A stretch of DNA of 64,000 nucleotides from Helicoverpa zea (Eukaryota; Arthropoda; Insecta; Lepidoptera; Noctuidae): NCBI RefSeq assembly GCF_022581195.2, contig NC_061461.1, positions 8,246,001-8,310,000 on the forward strand, given 5' to 3'. Within the stretch, counting starts at the first letter, position 1. Each line of letters opens with the position of its first letter. Positions 31,490-44,100 of the stretch are shown one piece after another. The translations under genes and the position numbers were made by a program. Under the pieces are notes generated by a model. That model had not been told where the DNA came from, did not search any database, and worked only from the letters and a program-made list of their open reading frames with translations.

Positions 31490-32700
31490 AGGACTTATTG
31501 GACCAAAAACCCAGTTGACGGATCATAAACTTTTATATTTGTACGTGTTTGTTTCGTGGAAATTTATTAGAAATAAGTATATAATTTACGTTAAAACAGT
31601 AAACAGATTTATGATTACTTTTTACACAACAAGATTTTTGACATACAAAAATGGCTCTACCTTTATACCATCGGTATGTTATGCGTTGTTGGTTATCTCA
31701 CATTTTCCTATTCAAGATTTTTTTTAAATGGAATAGCTTTTTTGGTCGCTCTTAAGACAAAATATTTTCCTAAATTATTCGATCCAGGTGCTTGCCTATT
31801 AAAGCGTAACAATCAAATAAACACATTCACGTTTATAAAATTAACAAGGATATAGATACCCCTTTACCAGGTACCTTCATAACTAACCACGCAATCCTAC
31901 AAAGCCATAATTCCTTTAATCTCTGTATCAAGTATAAATGTTTGGGTAAAGCTCAGGAAACGCCAGGAAATCGAGAAAGTTAATTATAAAGTTAAAATAA
32001 TCTGTACTTATCCGCGCTCGAAGTTTGTTGCTTCCATACTGATTGGGGATTACGAGAATATCGCAAAATGTTATAAATTCTGCCAACTGATATAAATTGG
32101 TTGTTTTGTCGATAATTTTATGAAAAACATTCAAATAATAAGTAAGTCCAATCCAATTATCATGGTCGAAGCTTCATCTTTATTATAGCGATTTACACGC
32201 GGACCATTTTCAAAGAAAAAAACACACATAATCGTTTAGAATAAGTCAAAAGATACTACTTTTATTTTTGATTCTGTATCAGGCAAAACGGTCATGACAA
32301 ACATTAATTTTCAAAAACATGAAATAATGATTTTTTTATTAAAATCAGGTGTCAGGTAAGGCAAAGTATAATTAAATTATACTTACTTATCATGTTTTGA
32401 CGCAGGTCAACAATATAAGCGTGATTACCTTTGCGTGATTTTAAGAGAATAATTAAATGCATATGCAAAGGAAACTATTTTTCATTTGCATGTAGGTAAT
32501 TATTATAATCACATTTGAAAATTTGCATGTCCCCTTTACACTAAGGTCTTGGTTTTACAAACTATAGTTTAGAAGTCTCAAATACTATGGAAAAAACTCT
32601 TATCTCTCTTATTATTGGAAAGCTGGATAGTGTGTTTGTTTTTTTGTGCTTGAACGCAGTAATCTCAGGAACTAAGGTAAACGCGGGTGAAGTCGTCATG
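31490..32700. other. AT-rich intergenic DNA, nothing recognised
   Basis: Short frames only, with no family resemblance. No supported gene. Confidence 0.35.
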
Positions 32701-33339
32701 CCCCAATAGTCGTCAATTAATCTAAAAACGTTGATTATTTTTTTCTACATAACTTAAAATGGGCCGGTTTATTTGTCAACATATTGTTGATAACATACTG
32801 CACAATTGAAATGACAACACGGGGTTTTAACAGTCATGGCATCGGAGATATGTTATTCGAAACGTGTGTGCATCATAACAAAATCGTTTTTTCGTGAAGT
32901 TCAGCTGTCAAAAGTGAAACTCAGCACGTGATTTTGTGTTTTGATTTACATAACTCCAGTGGGGTCTGTGGTATGTTTCTTTGTTTAATTAGATAGTTAA
33001 GTTTATTTGCTAACGATGTAATGTGCAATTTAGAATACTTTTAACATAGAAGATATATTTTTTTAATATGACATCTATTGGTACTTTAAAACTCCCATTT
33101 GACCCAAAACCCGTCAATTTTAGAATTATTATGACGAGTACTGGGACATGCTCAAAAGTTGCACCTAAACTCGTCATATCGAGGATATTTTGTGTTTTAC
33201 AGTACAAAATGCAAATAAATAGCTAATAACGGGACTTTTACAAAATTGTTAACTCTCTAGAACAAACATATTTACGGTTTAGACTACATTTGTTGATGAA
33301 ACTGCGTTTCTTTTAAGCTTTTTCTTAGGGGTATATTTT

Positions 33340-33900
33340 ACTCTGCTGGTTTTTGATGCACGTACTCAGTCATGGTATTCGATTCAATTAATTTGTTTCT
33401 TAATGGTTAAATCCCCTGTTTTCTATAAGTATGCACTTATTCATTGGCCGCTGCTTTGGCCTACTTATAGTAGGTCTACCACTTGCCTTTGTTTCTACGA
33501 CGCTTGGATTACAATTTGTGGCAAGCAAAAATTGATGTTCTTACACTATGCTTTTTGTTCGAAATAACTGCAAGTCGTCACGCGTATTGTACCGCGTCTC
33601 CCTAATGTGCCTTAATAGCGCCTTTATAAAAATTATGTCATTCAAGTAGTTTTGAAGCAAAAAATATTAAAATCAGTTTTAAGAGGTAGTATAGCTTCCA
33701 TCGCTGTCACTTCTTTGCTTGTCGTATTCGATATTGATGGGTAAAGAGTAATTCTTAAGTAAGATTTTTTATTTAAAATTGTATGTACCTAGTGACTGAA
33801 AGAAACTACAAGCAAGAGGCAGATAAAGAGAACCAATGTCAACAATTTACCAACCTTCTGTACCTTATTTGAGCAAATAAATGATTTTGATTTGATTTGA
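33340..33900 (+). repeat. Probable LINE 3' end (tail TTTGATTTGATTTGA)
   Basis: Ends GAGCAAATAAATGATTTTGATTTGATTTGA (AATAAA then a short tandem tail), as lepidopteran non-LTR elements do. The upstream boundary is uncertain. Confidence 0.45.
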
Positions 33901-33972
33901 GGGCCCTTTAAAAGTCATAGAAGCTGTAAATCAAGGGGCCACAACATCAGATGCAGTAAGAAAATTATAACC

Positions 33973-35320
33973 GCTGAAGCCCTTTTGAGACAACTTTAAT
34001 GAAATGGTGACACAAAAGCGACGATTATCCCAGTATACACTATAGAAATGAACCCAAGGACAATCCCCGGTTCTGTGCTAAACTATTGCTAACTATGGAG
34101 GAAAACTACTTGGGCTATTGCGTTGGGATTTTACTGGATTAGGATATAGGAAACTATAGGAACTATAGCACCTGTCGATGATAATGTATAAAATACATGT
34201 TAAAATGACAGGTGGTGGCTCGCCAGCTCACTTACTGGGCCCCCGGGAATCAGTCACTGAATAGCAACAAGAGGGCAACAGGGACATGAGCGGCTGAAGG
34301 GTGAGGAAACCTCAGCGGACTTTAAGCGCAGATCTCGCGCTCCCTGCGGGTCCAGGATCACCGGGCCAATCGCCACTTACCTTGAGGCCTCCGAGCCAGG
34401 CTACTAACCCTGCTCTAGCGACTCCACTCTGGGCGGCCAATGGAGGCAAGCCAGAGGCGGGAGATCTATCCCCCGCCATGCTTCACTCCGGCCAGCTGGT
34501 GTGAAGCTGGACAGGGACAGTATACTCTCCTTGGAGTACTCGGTATATATAGCCCCGCGGGGTCGCTACTCCCCGTCATCCGCCTCAGATGTCCTTCGGG
34601 ACTAATTAAGATTATTATTAGATATTATTTGTATGTCTCTACAGACCTCGGGACTATAGAGCCCCGGATTTTTGGGAGGCGAACGTGGGGCCGAAGCCAA
34701 CACGCTGAAGCCCTTTTGAGACAACTTTAATGAAATGGTGACACAAAACCGGCGATTATCCCTGTAAACACTATAGAAATGTAGCCAAGGAAAATCCCCG
34801 GTTCTGTGCTAAACTATTACTAACTATGGATAAAAACTACTTGGGCTATTGTGATGGGATGCTAATGGTTTAGGAATGGGGAAACTACGGGAACTATGGC
34901 ACCTGCCGATGACAATGTATTAAATACATGTAAAAATGGCAGGTGGAGACTCGCCACCTCACATACTGGGCCCCCGGGAATCAGTCACTGAATAGTAACA
35001 AGGGGGCAACAGATACATGAGCGGCTGAATGGTGAGGATACCTCGGCGGACTTTAAACGCAGATCACGCGCTCCCTGTGGGTCCAGCATCACCGGCCCAC
35101 TCGCCACTTACCACGAGGCACCTACCCTCCGAGCGGGCAGCTAACCCTGCTCTAGCGACTCCACTCTGACCGGCCGGTGAAAGCAAGCCAAGAGGCGGGA
35201 GACCTATCCCCCATCATGCTTCACTCAGCAGGCCGGAGATGGGGGACAGTATACTCTCCCTGGAGCACTCGGATATATAGCCCCGCGGGGTCGCTACTCC
35301 CCGTCATCCGCCTCAGATTA
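33973..35320 (+). repeat. Two-unit tandem repeat, period about 731 bp
   Basis: Unit 1 starts at 33973 and unit 2 at 34704, both with GCTGAAGCCCTTTTGAGACA. Both then carry GACACAAAA, ATCCCCGGTTCTGTGCTAAA, CTGGGCCCCCGGGAATCAGT and TATAGCCCCGCGGGGTCGCT in the same order. The units differ by scattered substitutions and small indels. They are GC-rich with TATA-like TATATATAG before a GC-palindrome. No coding frame is conserved between units, so it is non-coding. A fragment of the unit junction recurs at 5877-5995. Confidence 0.8.
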
Positions 35321-36080
35321 TTGGGTTTGATTTGAACGCTTAGTTGTAATCATAATTTTGCATGCGCTAAGCAGTTCAGAAGTTTTGATGAATGGCAACC
35401 TTACCTACATATTTATGAATGTTAGTAATTATTTCGCGGAAAGCTATATAAATGAATGTGGCTTTTATTTTTTGTGAAACCTGATTATTTTACAATTTCA
35501 ATATTTTAATAGTAATAATTTTACTCGTGCTACATATGCACATGACTGCATGGTTATTATGATTAAGAAAATATAACATTAATTTTATAGACTGATTTTG
35601 TGATTCCAAGCGTTTGATTTTAGGAATATAAATTAAAATGCAACTATGTATTTGTTTTATTGAATACCTGCTCTTCTAACAGATTGTAACCTGCTATTCT
35701 AAATAGGGATTTGGTTTTCTATCTATCTGTATGTTTCAAAGGCAAAAGTATGCTTAAAAAATTCAAACAAAAAAAAAATGTACATAACTTGAACTTTATG
35801 TTCAAGAATATAGAGTTCATATTAGCACTAAAAGTTGACGAGTACTGGGAATATTTGACGAGTATCGGTACAAATCAGACGACTACTGGTACAAATCGCC
35901 CTTTTTTTACTTTTTCCTTAATAAATACATAAAACCATCAAAATGATTTAAAAACATTGGTTACTTAGAATAACGAATAAATTATCTTTCACGTCATGCA
36001 AAAATTGACATTTTCTATTAAATATTTAACACACAGTAGAGCTTCAAAGTCAGTGATTTCCGAAATCCGACGACTATTGG

Positions 36081-37010
36081 TACGTTTACCTTACTGATCC
36101 GCTTTCAGAAATTCTTAAACTGTTTTATACCTCACTTATTGGGAAAGGGCTACTTTTTATTTGGATGAGCGAAGTTATCCCCGCGAGACATAGGTAGACC
36201 CAAAATATTACTTACCAAAATTAACTAGAACAAAAACTATCTTTAGCCTAGCATAGCATATCTATGAGTCAGACACCGCAGAATGCTGCTAAGCGTATTA
36301 GCTAATCAAGTGGCCGCAACGCATTCGTTAGCCAATCTAACTCTGGTATTACTACCGCAAATGTCTACGTATCACTACATATATTTATATAACTATATGA
36401 TTATTTTGTATAAGGACCTCTTCGAAAAAAGACAGCTGTAGTTACAAGATATGAATGCTGAATAGATTTGTAGATGACTAGAGCTGTATTCTATCTAAAA
36501 CTAGTGCTGTGTTTCTGTAATCTACTGTCAAATATTATTGCCTACTCAAAAAGGATAATGTACTCGAATTTAGATACCGTAACAAAACAAAAGTAATAAC
36601 AATTTGCACAATAAAGTGAGAAAAAGTTAATGATGAAGATGGTTTTATGTTGCAATGAACAAGACATGAATAAATAAAATACGTGGTTTAAAACATAAGA
36701 TTTTCACAACACTGACGATTGCTGTAATAATAAATAAAGTACCGATGTAATGTACTTATTGTAAAATACCAAAACGCTAAAGATAATGATGAATCATGAA
36801 AGTTATTAAGTGTTTCGACATCGATGCGCACTCGCAAAGCACAACAGTAGGGCTCCCAGGCGTTACCTTGAAATGATTTAATGCATAAATGCAACGAACA
36901 CGCACCTTTTGCTGAAATAGTTGGGTATTACCTATTTACTTACAGGCCTATTCTGGTAAAGATTATTTCTTGAAGATTTTTATTTATTTTAGCTCGAACC
37001 TTGGAACCCA
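36081..37010. other. Intergenic DNA, nothing recognised
   Basis: AT-rich, no supported exon. The minus frame at 36688-36894 lacks any domain. Confidence 0.35.
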
Positions 37011-37014
37011 GTCC

Positions 37015-37168
37015 TTATTACAATTATGAATGCGAAAGTAACTCTATCTATCTGCCACGCCAAGACTACTGAACCGATTGAAATGGTTCAGTTAAAGACA
37101 GGACAAAGGCTATTTTTTATCCAGCAACAAGATTACCTTCGGGACGCGAGTGGAACCTGGGCTAGTTT
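37015..37168 (+). repeat. Helitron-like fragment
   Basis: ATGCGAAAGTAACTCTATCT, GCCACGCC, TACTGAACCGATTGAAATGG and a terminal GGGACGCGAGTGGAACCTGG-GCTAGT follow the usual order of lepidopteran non-autonomous Helitrons. The 5' end is diverged. Confidence 0.5.
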
Positions 37169-38176
37169 GTTTTAAGAAAAGTAGGACTACTCAACTCATA
37201 TCTTAAGATTGTTGTTTGAAGAAGACAATTACCATTCTTCCATTATATTGTACGGCCCTTTGTAATACTGTGATCTATGATTAAGATGTAATTCTATAAA
37301 ATAAATGAGCTGCTATACTATGTTGTGGACATATTCCGTAATTCCATATTGGGTTTAAGGTTGACACATTGCACAATTAGCGGTAATGGGTCACCGGCGA
37401 CCACCATGGCAACCTGTTTCGCTTAGTTGGCTTACCATTTACGCAACCTAGTGAGTGATACACGACGTTTTTCTTTGGATCCTGTGAGAAAAGTTGGTGT
37501 TGAATGCAGTCTAGACTTTCCAGAAAACCGAATAAGAAAAGATTTAAGCTAGTCCATATCGGGTTGGACTCTGATGACTTGGAGTTTTGGAGTTCTAGTC
37601 CAAATCGGTTTTTAATGAATAGTTGGTGTTGTGACCCTGAAAAATTGTTTGAGTTTTGAAAGACTTAAACTCTTCAAGGATCAAAGTTCTATCTTACGTT
37701 TAATGGAAATAATGATACTCTAGAAACATGAGAGGCACTAGGCAGTTAAACTGAATGTAGGTCAGGGCATTTATCAGCTGCAAAAACGTCAAACCGCAAT
37801 GGGCCATCACAAACGACGAAAGCACTAAGTACACAAACTTCGACACCGCGACCTTCGTACTTGAACCGAGTTTTCGAAAACAACGCAGCTGGCCAATCGC
37901 GGTGCAATATCCCAGAATACGGTCGCAAGCGCACGCAGCCTGGCGCATTCACGTCGCGAACATTTTGTGGAACGGATTAGTGGCTAGCGTTCCGTGAAAA
38001 TCAGGCTTCACATTGGCAAAGAGCTACTGGAATTTATGCAACAGATATAAGAAAGAACCTGTTTCTATTTACATAAGCGAACTGCGAAGACACGAGGGTC
38101 AGCCAGTTAGTGTGCTCCTGGTTTTTGTGGTCTTCGCAGTTTTGCCGCTAACGCGTTTTCGATTGGAAGTGATACT

Positions 38177-41100
38177 ATGTGTGATAGTAAATATGTTCTG
38201 GTTTTCACTCTGGTGTCGGCGGCGTCTTTCGTCAGCGTATATTCAGCGAAGTTCGCACGTGAGTTTTTACTGTTTGTTTTGCAATGTTTGTGGAGCTAGT
38301 TGCGGTTCGTTTGGTTTATTAGCGGTTTATGGTAGTGATTGATTTTGTTGGTTAGAATGAGGCTTATTGTTGTTTAGCAGCTATTAAGTATTCAAATTCA
38401 TTCAACTGGTTGATGTGGGTTTGTTGTTTAATGTTTATTTTATCGTTTTACTCTGATGCAGTTGATAGTTTTAGGTCAATGAGGTTCACCATAATCATTT
38501 GATCATTCGAATTATATTAAGTCTGCCTAATGTTGCAATACATTTGCAAATAAACCTATTCAACAACGGCAAAAGTAGGATTATGTTTAAAATGCCACTT
38601 TGTTTGTCCTTTTCATAAACGTAAATTATATCTAATTCAAAACACCATACTTCGTTCATTTAAGTTTCGAATGGCGACCTTTAAATCTATTTGAAAAATT
38701 TTCAGTTACATCAGCGGGAAATCGCACATTAGAAATTTTGCCTATCCTTGTAAGCACATTATCTTTTCGAAGGCCAGAGAGAAGCCGCAGGAAGTTATAG
38801 TGGTAGCTAAATACCTCCGTCTACGTTGCCCCCAATCTTATTAACTGCTGTTTAGATACGAGGGCGGGTCAATAAGTCCGTGACTTTTTGAATTTCTGAC
38901 CTCTTTACTGAAAAAGCAACACTACTCCTGTTAACAGGCATCTATGAGGTGACTCCTGACAAAATTTGAACTTGCTGCGTCAGTTAGATTGTGTTTGACA
39001 GCTATCTTTATCAGACTACCCAGTAATCTGAGGAAACAATGGAACAAAGTGAATTTCGTGTGCTCATTAAGCATTATTTTTTGCGAAAAAAAACCATTAC
39101 CGAAACCAAGGCTAAGCTTGATAAATACTATGGGGACTCTGCACCATTGATTTCAATCGTAAAAAAGTGGTTTACTGAATTTCGTTGTGGCCGTATAAGC
39201 ACTGAAGATGCCGAACGCCCTGGACGCCCAGTTGAAGTCTCTTCACCCGAAACAATCGAAAAAATCCACGGTATGGTGTTGGCCGACCGAAGATTGAAAG
39301 TGCAAGAGATTGTGGAAGCCGTAGGGATCTCGCATGGCTCAATGGTTTCAATTTTGAATGATCACTTGGGCATGAGAAAGCTTTCCGCAAGATGGGTGCC
39401 GCGTTTGCTCACAGTCGACCACAAACGCAATCGTGTAACAACAGTCAAAACAGTGGGTTTCTAAGGGTGAATCGGCACCAAAGAAGGCCAAGGTGAGTTT
39501 GTCAGCCAATAAAGTTATGGCGACTGTTTTTTGGGATGCACGCGGGATAATCCACATTGACTACCTTCAAAAGGGAAGAACAATCAATGGGGAATATTAT
39601 GCCACCTTATTACCTACCGCTTCAAATACGATTTGAAAAAAAACCGAAATCATTTGGCCAAGAAAAAAGTTTTTTTCCACCAAGACAATGCAAGTACACA
39701 TGTGCAGTTGCCATGGCAAAAATCCATGAATTCGGCTATGAATTGCTCCCTCATCCGCCCTATTCTCCAGATTTGGCTCCGAGTGACTACTTCTTGTTCC
39801 CAAACCTGAAGAAATGGCTTGGTGGAAAAAGATTTGACTCCAATGATGAAGTCATCTCGCAAACAAGGGCCTATTTTGAGGACCTCGACAAATTCTAATT
39901 TTTGGAAGGGATAAAAAAATTGGAGAAGCGTTGGACAAAGTGTATAGAGCTCAAGGGGGACTACGTTGAAAAATAAAATGATTTATTTATCAAAAAATCT
40001 GTGTTTTATTCCAAAAGTCACGGACTTATTGACCCGCCCTCGTATCTCATTTAAACCTTGAATTAACTTTATTAGAAAGCCGAGCAAGCATTTAGGGGAT
40101 TGAGTAAGTAGTCGGAACTAGATTTTTATTTTTGTTTTACTGGCTAAGATTTGGTAAAAATGCAGTTTCTGTAGGTGTGTTAACATCAAAGTATAAGTTC
40201 TCATTTAGAAACTCTTCATCGTTTCTATTTACCAGGACTTAAGAACCTAGGGGTATTTGGTAGGGGTTAAGTAGGCAGTCGCTCTATGTATAATACTGGT
40301 ACTCAGCTGCATCCAGTTAGACTCGAAACCTACCACTACCCAATATTGTTGTAAAAAGGCTAGGCAGATGATGATTCCTATTTACCACGTAAACAGAACC
40401 ACAATTGCAAAGACTTCGCTTACTTTATGAATGTTTGCACAAATAAGTTGTGCATCCATAAAACCAAATTGTTGACTTCAGAAATATGTTTGTAGACAAT
40501 AATGGCCTTACTACAAAAACTTAAACCCCTGTTTTACACTTGTCTAAAAAAATTTTGGCTGCAAAATGAACCGTATGTCAACGTCATAATTTGACATTTT
40601 TTTAGACAAGGCATAAACTGACGTTTAAAAGTTTTTGTGGTAAGACGGTAAGTATTCAAAAAAATCAGCATATAGGACCTTAACTGGTAACCACAAGTAC
40701 GCTTCGTTATTAGATAATCGAAACACCTGATGGTAAACACTTCGTCTAGGTGTGTCGATAATATTGGTTTAGGTTCAATAGCAAACGGGCGGCCGTGGCT
40801 TTTAGAGGGACCTAATTCTGTTAACCGATGTACGAGTGTTTTGTTTCGGTAAATGTAAGGTAGTGTTGTTGTTTTCGTGCGTTTTGGAATAGTGACATCT
40901 GTTTTGTAAAGTTCGAAAAGATCGTTTTATGAAATCGGATGGGAAGGGAAGTATTTATATTGGCTAGAATTCAAATGATACTAAGATCTCTTTTGAGTTT
41001 GCTCGAACTAACCATTACTTTGGCTAGATTGCAAAATTTTGTTTAAACAAGTATCATTCAAAATTGTGGGTATTTTTAGATATCCATGTGAATCCAATAG

Positions 41101-44100
41101 GTACTTATACGCATTCAATTTAAATTGCAAATTACTTTATGAAAACATTCGTATTTATCACTTTCATCTTAAGTCAAGTTATTTGGGTAAGTAGTTGCCA
41201 ATGACCTTGAAAGAGTTACATAAGCATGACAAGTGAAATTAAGTAGTGTGATGAACCAATACAAATCCGAGACTTGACCTCGGTAACAGTACTTCAAAAA
41301 ACTGTAGGTTTCAAAGATAAAACAATTATTCTGAGCATATTCTGGAGAAGGATAGGGTGATAAAAACTAAAATATAAGTAGATACCTACGTATTTCGATT
41401 TTCTTCTTTTAAATTATTAAAATCCTTACTTAAAGAAATTTAAAGTCTGTCACTCAAAACTACTAAATCGAATTAGATTTAAATTTCTAGAACCTCAGAC
41501 AGAGCATATAATTTTTCATCCCACCATCTCGGAAAGAGTAGTTTTACCCTTTGATATCTGAGCGCAAAAGCCGTTTTTATCCTCTAGAGCGGCAAAGTGA
41601 TTTGAATTTCGAACATCGTGTGCAATATTCCATTAAAATACAATCGCGTGTAAAATACTCCATTTGTGACAATCTTGATAAGACTTTTCAAACAAATACA
41701 TATTAAAGAAATAAAATACTGCTTAAAATAATTATTCAATTAATTAAGTAATTTTTATTATTGTTTTACATAGATTTTTAACCTCGTTTCATTTTTAAAC
41801 TGAGTTTTCAAATAAATGATCTTTAATAGTTACTTCTTTTTAATTTGATACTCATATGTGCGCGCCATTTTGGTTTTTTTTTTGCATTTAGTAATTTCCT
41901 CGATGAAGTGGGATGAAATTATTATTTTTTATTGTTTTGAGGTTGATTTTAAACCTCATTACATTTTAAAACTGAGTTTTTGCATAAATAAACTTTAATA
42001 GGTAGGTACATATTTTTAATTTGCCATGTGTGACGTGCGTGCCATTTTCATTTTTGAGTTTTCTCGATGAGGTGGGATGAAAAGTTACGTGTTGCATTCG
42101 AGTGCAAAGATTTTTCACCTTGTGCTCTTTTGATTCCCTTGCTATCGCTCAGGATTCTAATTATTGAAATTATGAATTTTAGAATCCTTCGCTTGCTCGG
42201 CAGTCATCAAAATTAAGCCCGCGGTTAAAAAGGAACTTTGCACTCTTGTATAACAAATAACTATTGTTTTTATTGAGACACAACAAAGGAACTCGAATTT
42301 CGAGAGACAGCCAGTGAAAAAAAAATACAAGGAGAATGATTTTTATACCCAATTCATTACTTTTTTTTGAAAGTGGAATATCAGAAAAAGCTGTTGCTTG
42401 ATTTGGACACGATGGTGATTGATGTTCCTAAATTCTTGATTACCAGCGTTAGTAAAGTCAGTTCAGTTGCAATCGTTTAACAATGTGACTTTGTCTTGTT
42501 AGTATAGTGTGACTATTGTGTAGTCGCTAGTGGCCAATTTGAGATCAGAAATTTGACGAATGAATTCTTGGAAGTCGGGTAAAAAGGCTGATGATGACGG
42601 GTTTTAGATGGTTACCAAGTTGAATCATACAGAAATATCTGACATGGTTATGTGGTAAAATACGATGAAAAGTGTGCATAAGGATGTAGAAGTGTTAAAT
42701 TAAAAATAGTAACGTTATTCAAGTTGTAATTATGAAATTATTTTACAATATCCTAATTATGAACCAATGTTGCTTAACTACATACATTACGGCTACTGAA
42801 AAGATTACACAATTCTTCATATCTACAATCTTGTTCATTGTGTATTTCATGCATGTTTCAAGATAGGTTACTTTTCTAAGTCTAGAATCACGTAGATATA
42901 AATATTAATTTATATAAGAACACCTACGAAGAAGAAAAAAACATAGTTTTACTTATGCCCAAACGATGTTTTATAAAAATACAGTGAAAAACCCAGTTTA
43001 AGTAAAAACTATACCTGTGTATAAACAACAATGAATACGTGTCAAATGAAACAATAAATTGTTTTCGTTGATATGTTGTTATACAAGACACGAGTGCAGT
43101 ACAACAAAAAAATTATGAAGGCGCAAAGCCTATAAAGTACTGCACCAGAGTTGTACTGCACCACGTGCCATTCACCAGTTGTTCTAAGGTGCATGATAAC
43201 CAGTTTGATTGTGCCACAGAACTGGATCCATGAAGTTCCAGTTTCTATAACATTGGCTTTATTGCCGATAAACTGGATGTTCTAGTATTGCCAGTAAATA
43301 GTTTATTGGTACCGGCTGAACCTCCACTTCAATTGCTAGTAAATTAAATTGGAAACTAATTAAAAAGTGAATTACCGGAATTACCTAAGTGAAAATAAAT
43401 AATGTTCTTAACGTTATTCTATTATTTTACGAGTTCTTCCTGTTTATGCCACTACTACTATTTTCATTTCAGATGCGTAACAAAAATATGTAGGTGTGTT
43501 TTGAAATTGCGATCTTTAAATTACATTAAATTGTCTCTGCGCATCTAATTATTTTCTGTGTTTTTAGTTTCTGAAATACTGTTTATATTATCTGCGCAAT
43601 AAACTTAGGCCAGTTGACTTATTCTTAAAAACTGTGAAAAGAGCAACAAATGCACAGCGATGTGATATAGGCTTTGGGTATTTACGTCTTTCCATTGGAT
43701 ATTCATTTGTTTTTTTACAACTGTTTCAAAAACTCTGTAACTGTACTGTACTAAAAATATCATTTAAGAAACATTCTTGATTTCTATAGAAAAAGTTAAA
43801 CAATAAAATACATACAATTATTGTAGGTACCTACAATTTATCCCTCGCTTGCACATTACCTACCTAAGTTTACAGTTGCATGTATAAAATTGTTTTTATT
43901 TTTATCCCATGAAGGTTGTAACTATAATTTACACAGATAGGCATCTGCGTGCAGATTTTCATACATTATAATAATTTCTAAAACTATCATCAAGATTGTT
44001 TTGAAGTATAAAGTACGTAAGTACTTATTAGTTTTTATAGATAAGTGGAAAAATGCACGCAAGGAATTTCATCACGCATCGTTTGACAACATTGTAAGGA

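Larger units (their letters stand above)
29011..31490. repeat. Nested stack of inverted-repeat elements
   Basis: The outer fold-back ends are CCAGCATGTCGATTCTATAA (29011) and TTTATAGAATCCCAGTACAG (about 31470-31490). Inside its left half is a separate fold-back at 29076-29400. It is interrupted by an element at 29518-31413 with its own terminal repeats. That inner element contains a further fragment (30797-31003) matching the outer fold-back arm (ATTTTATAGAATCGACGTGC). At least three insertion events are stacked here. Confidence 0.6.
32703..36080. repeat. Possible large DNA element with GACGA-TACTGG subterminal repeats
   Basis: CCAATAGTCGTC at the left faces GACGACTATTGG (36069) at the right. 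Between and near the ends are GACGAGTACTGGGA (33133), GACGAGTACTGGGA (35837), GACGAGTATCGGTA (35857) and GACGACTACTGGTA (35878). Clustered subterminal repeats of one 12-14-bp motif are usual for transposase-binding sites. The interior is filled by other repeats and has no transposase frame. Confidence 0.4.

Noticed and set aside
38013..38342. 109-residue frame upstream of T5
   Set aside because: It overlaps T5 exon 1 in another frame and has no family resemblance. The exon 1 frame is supported by the T6 parallel.
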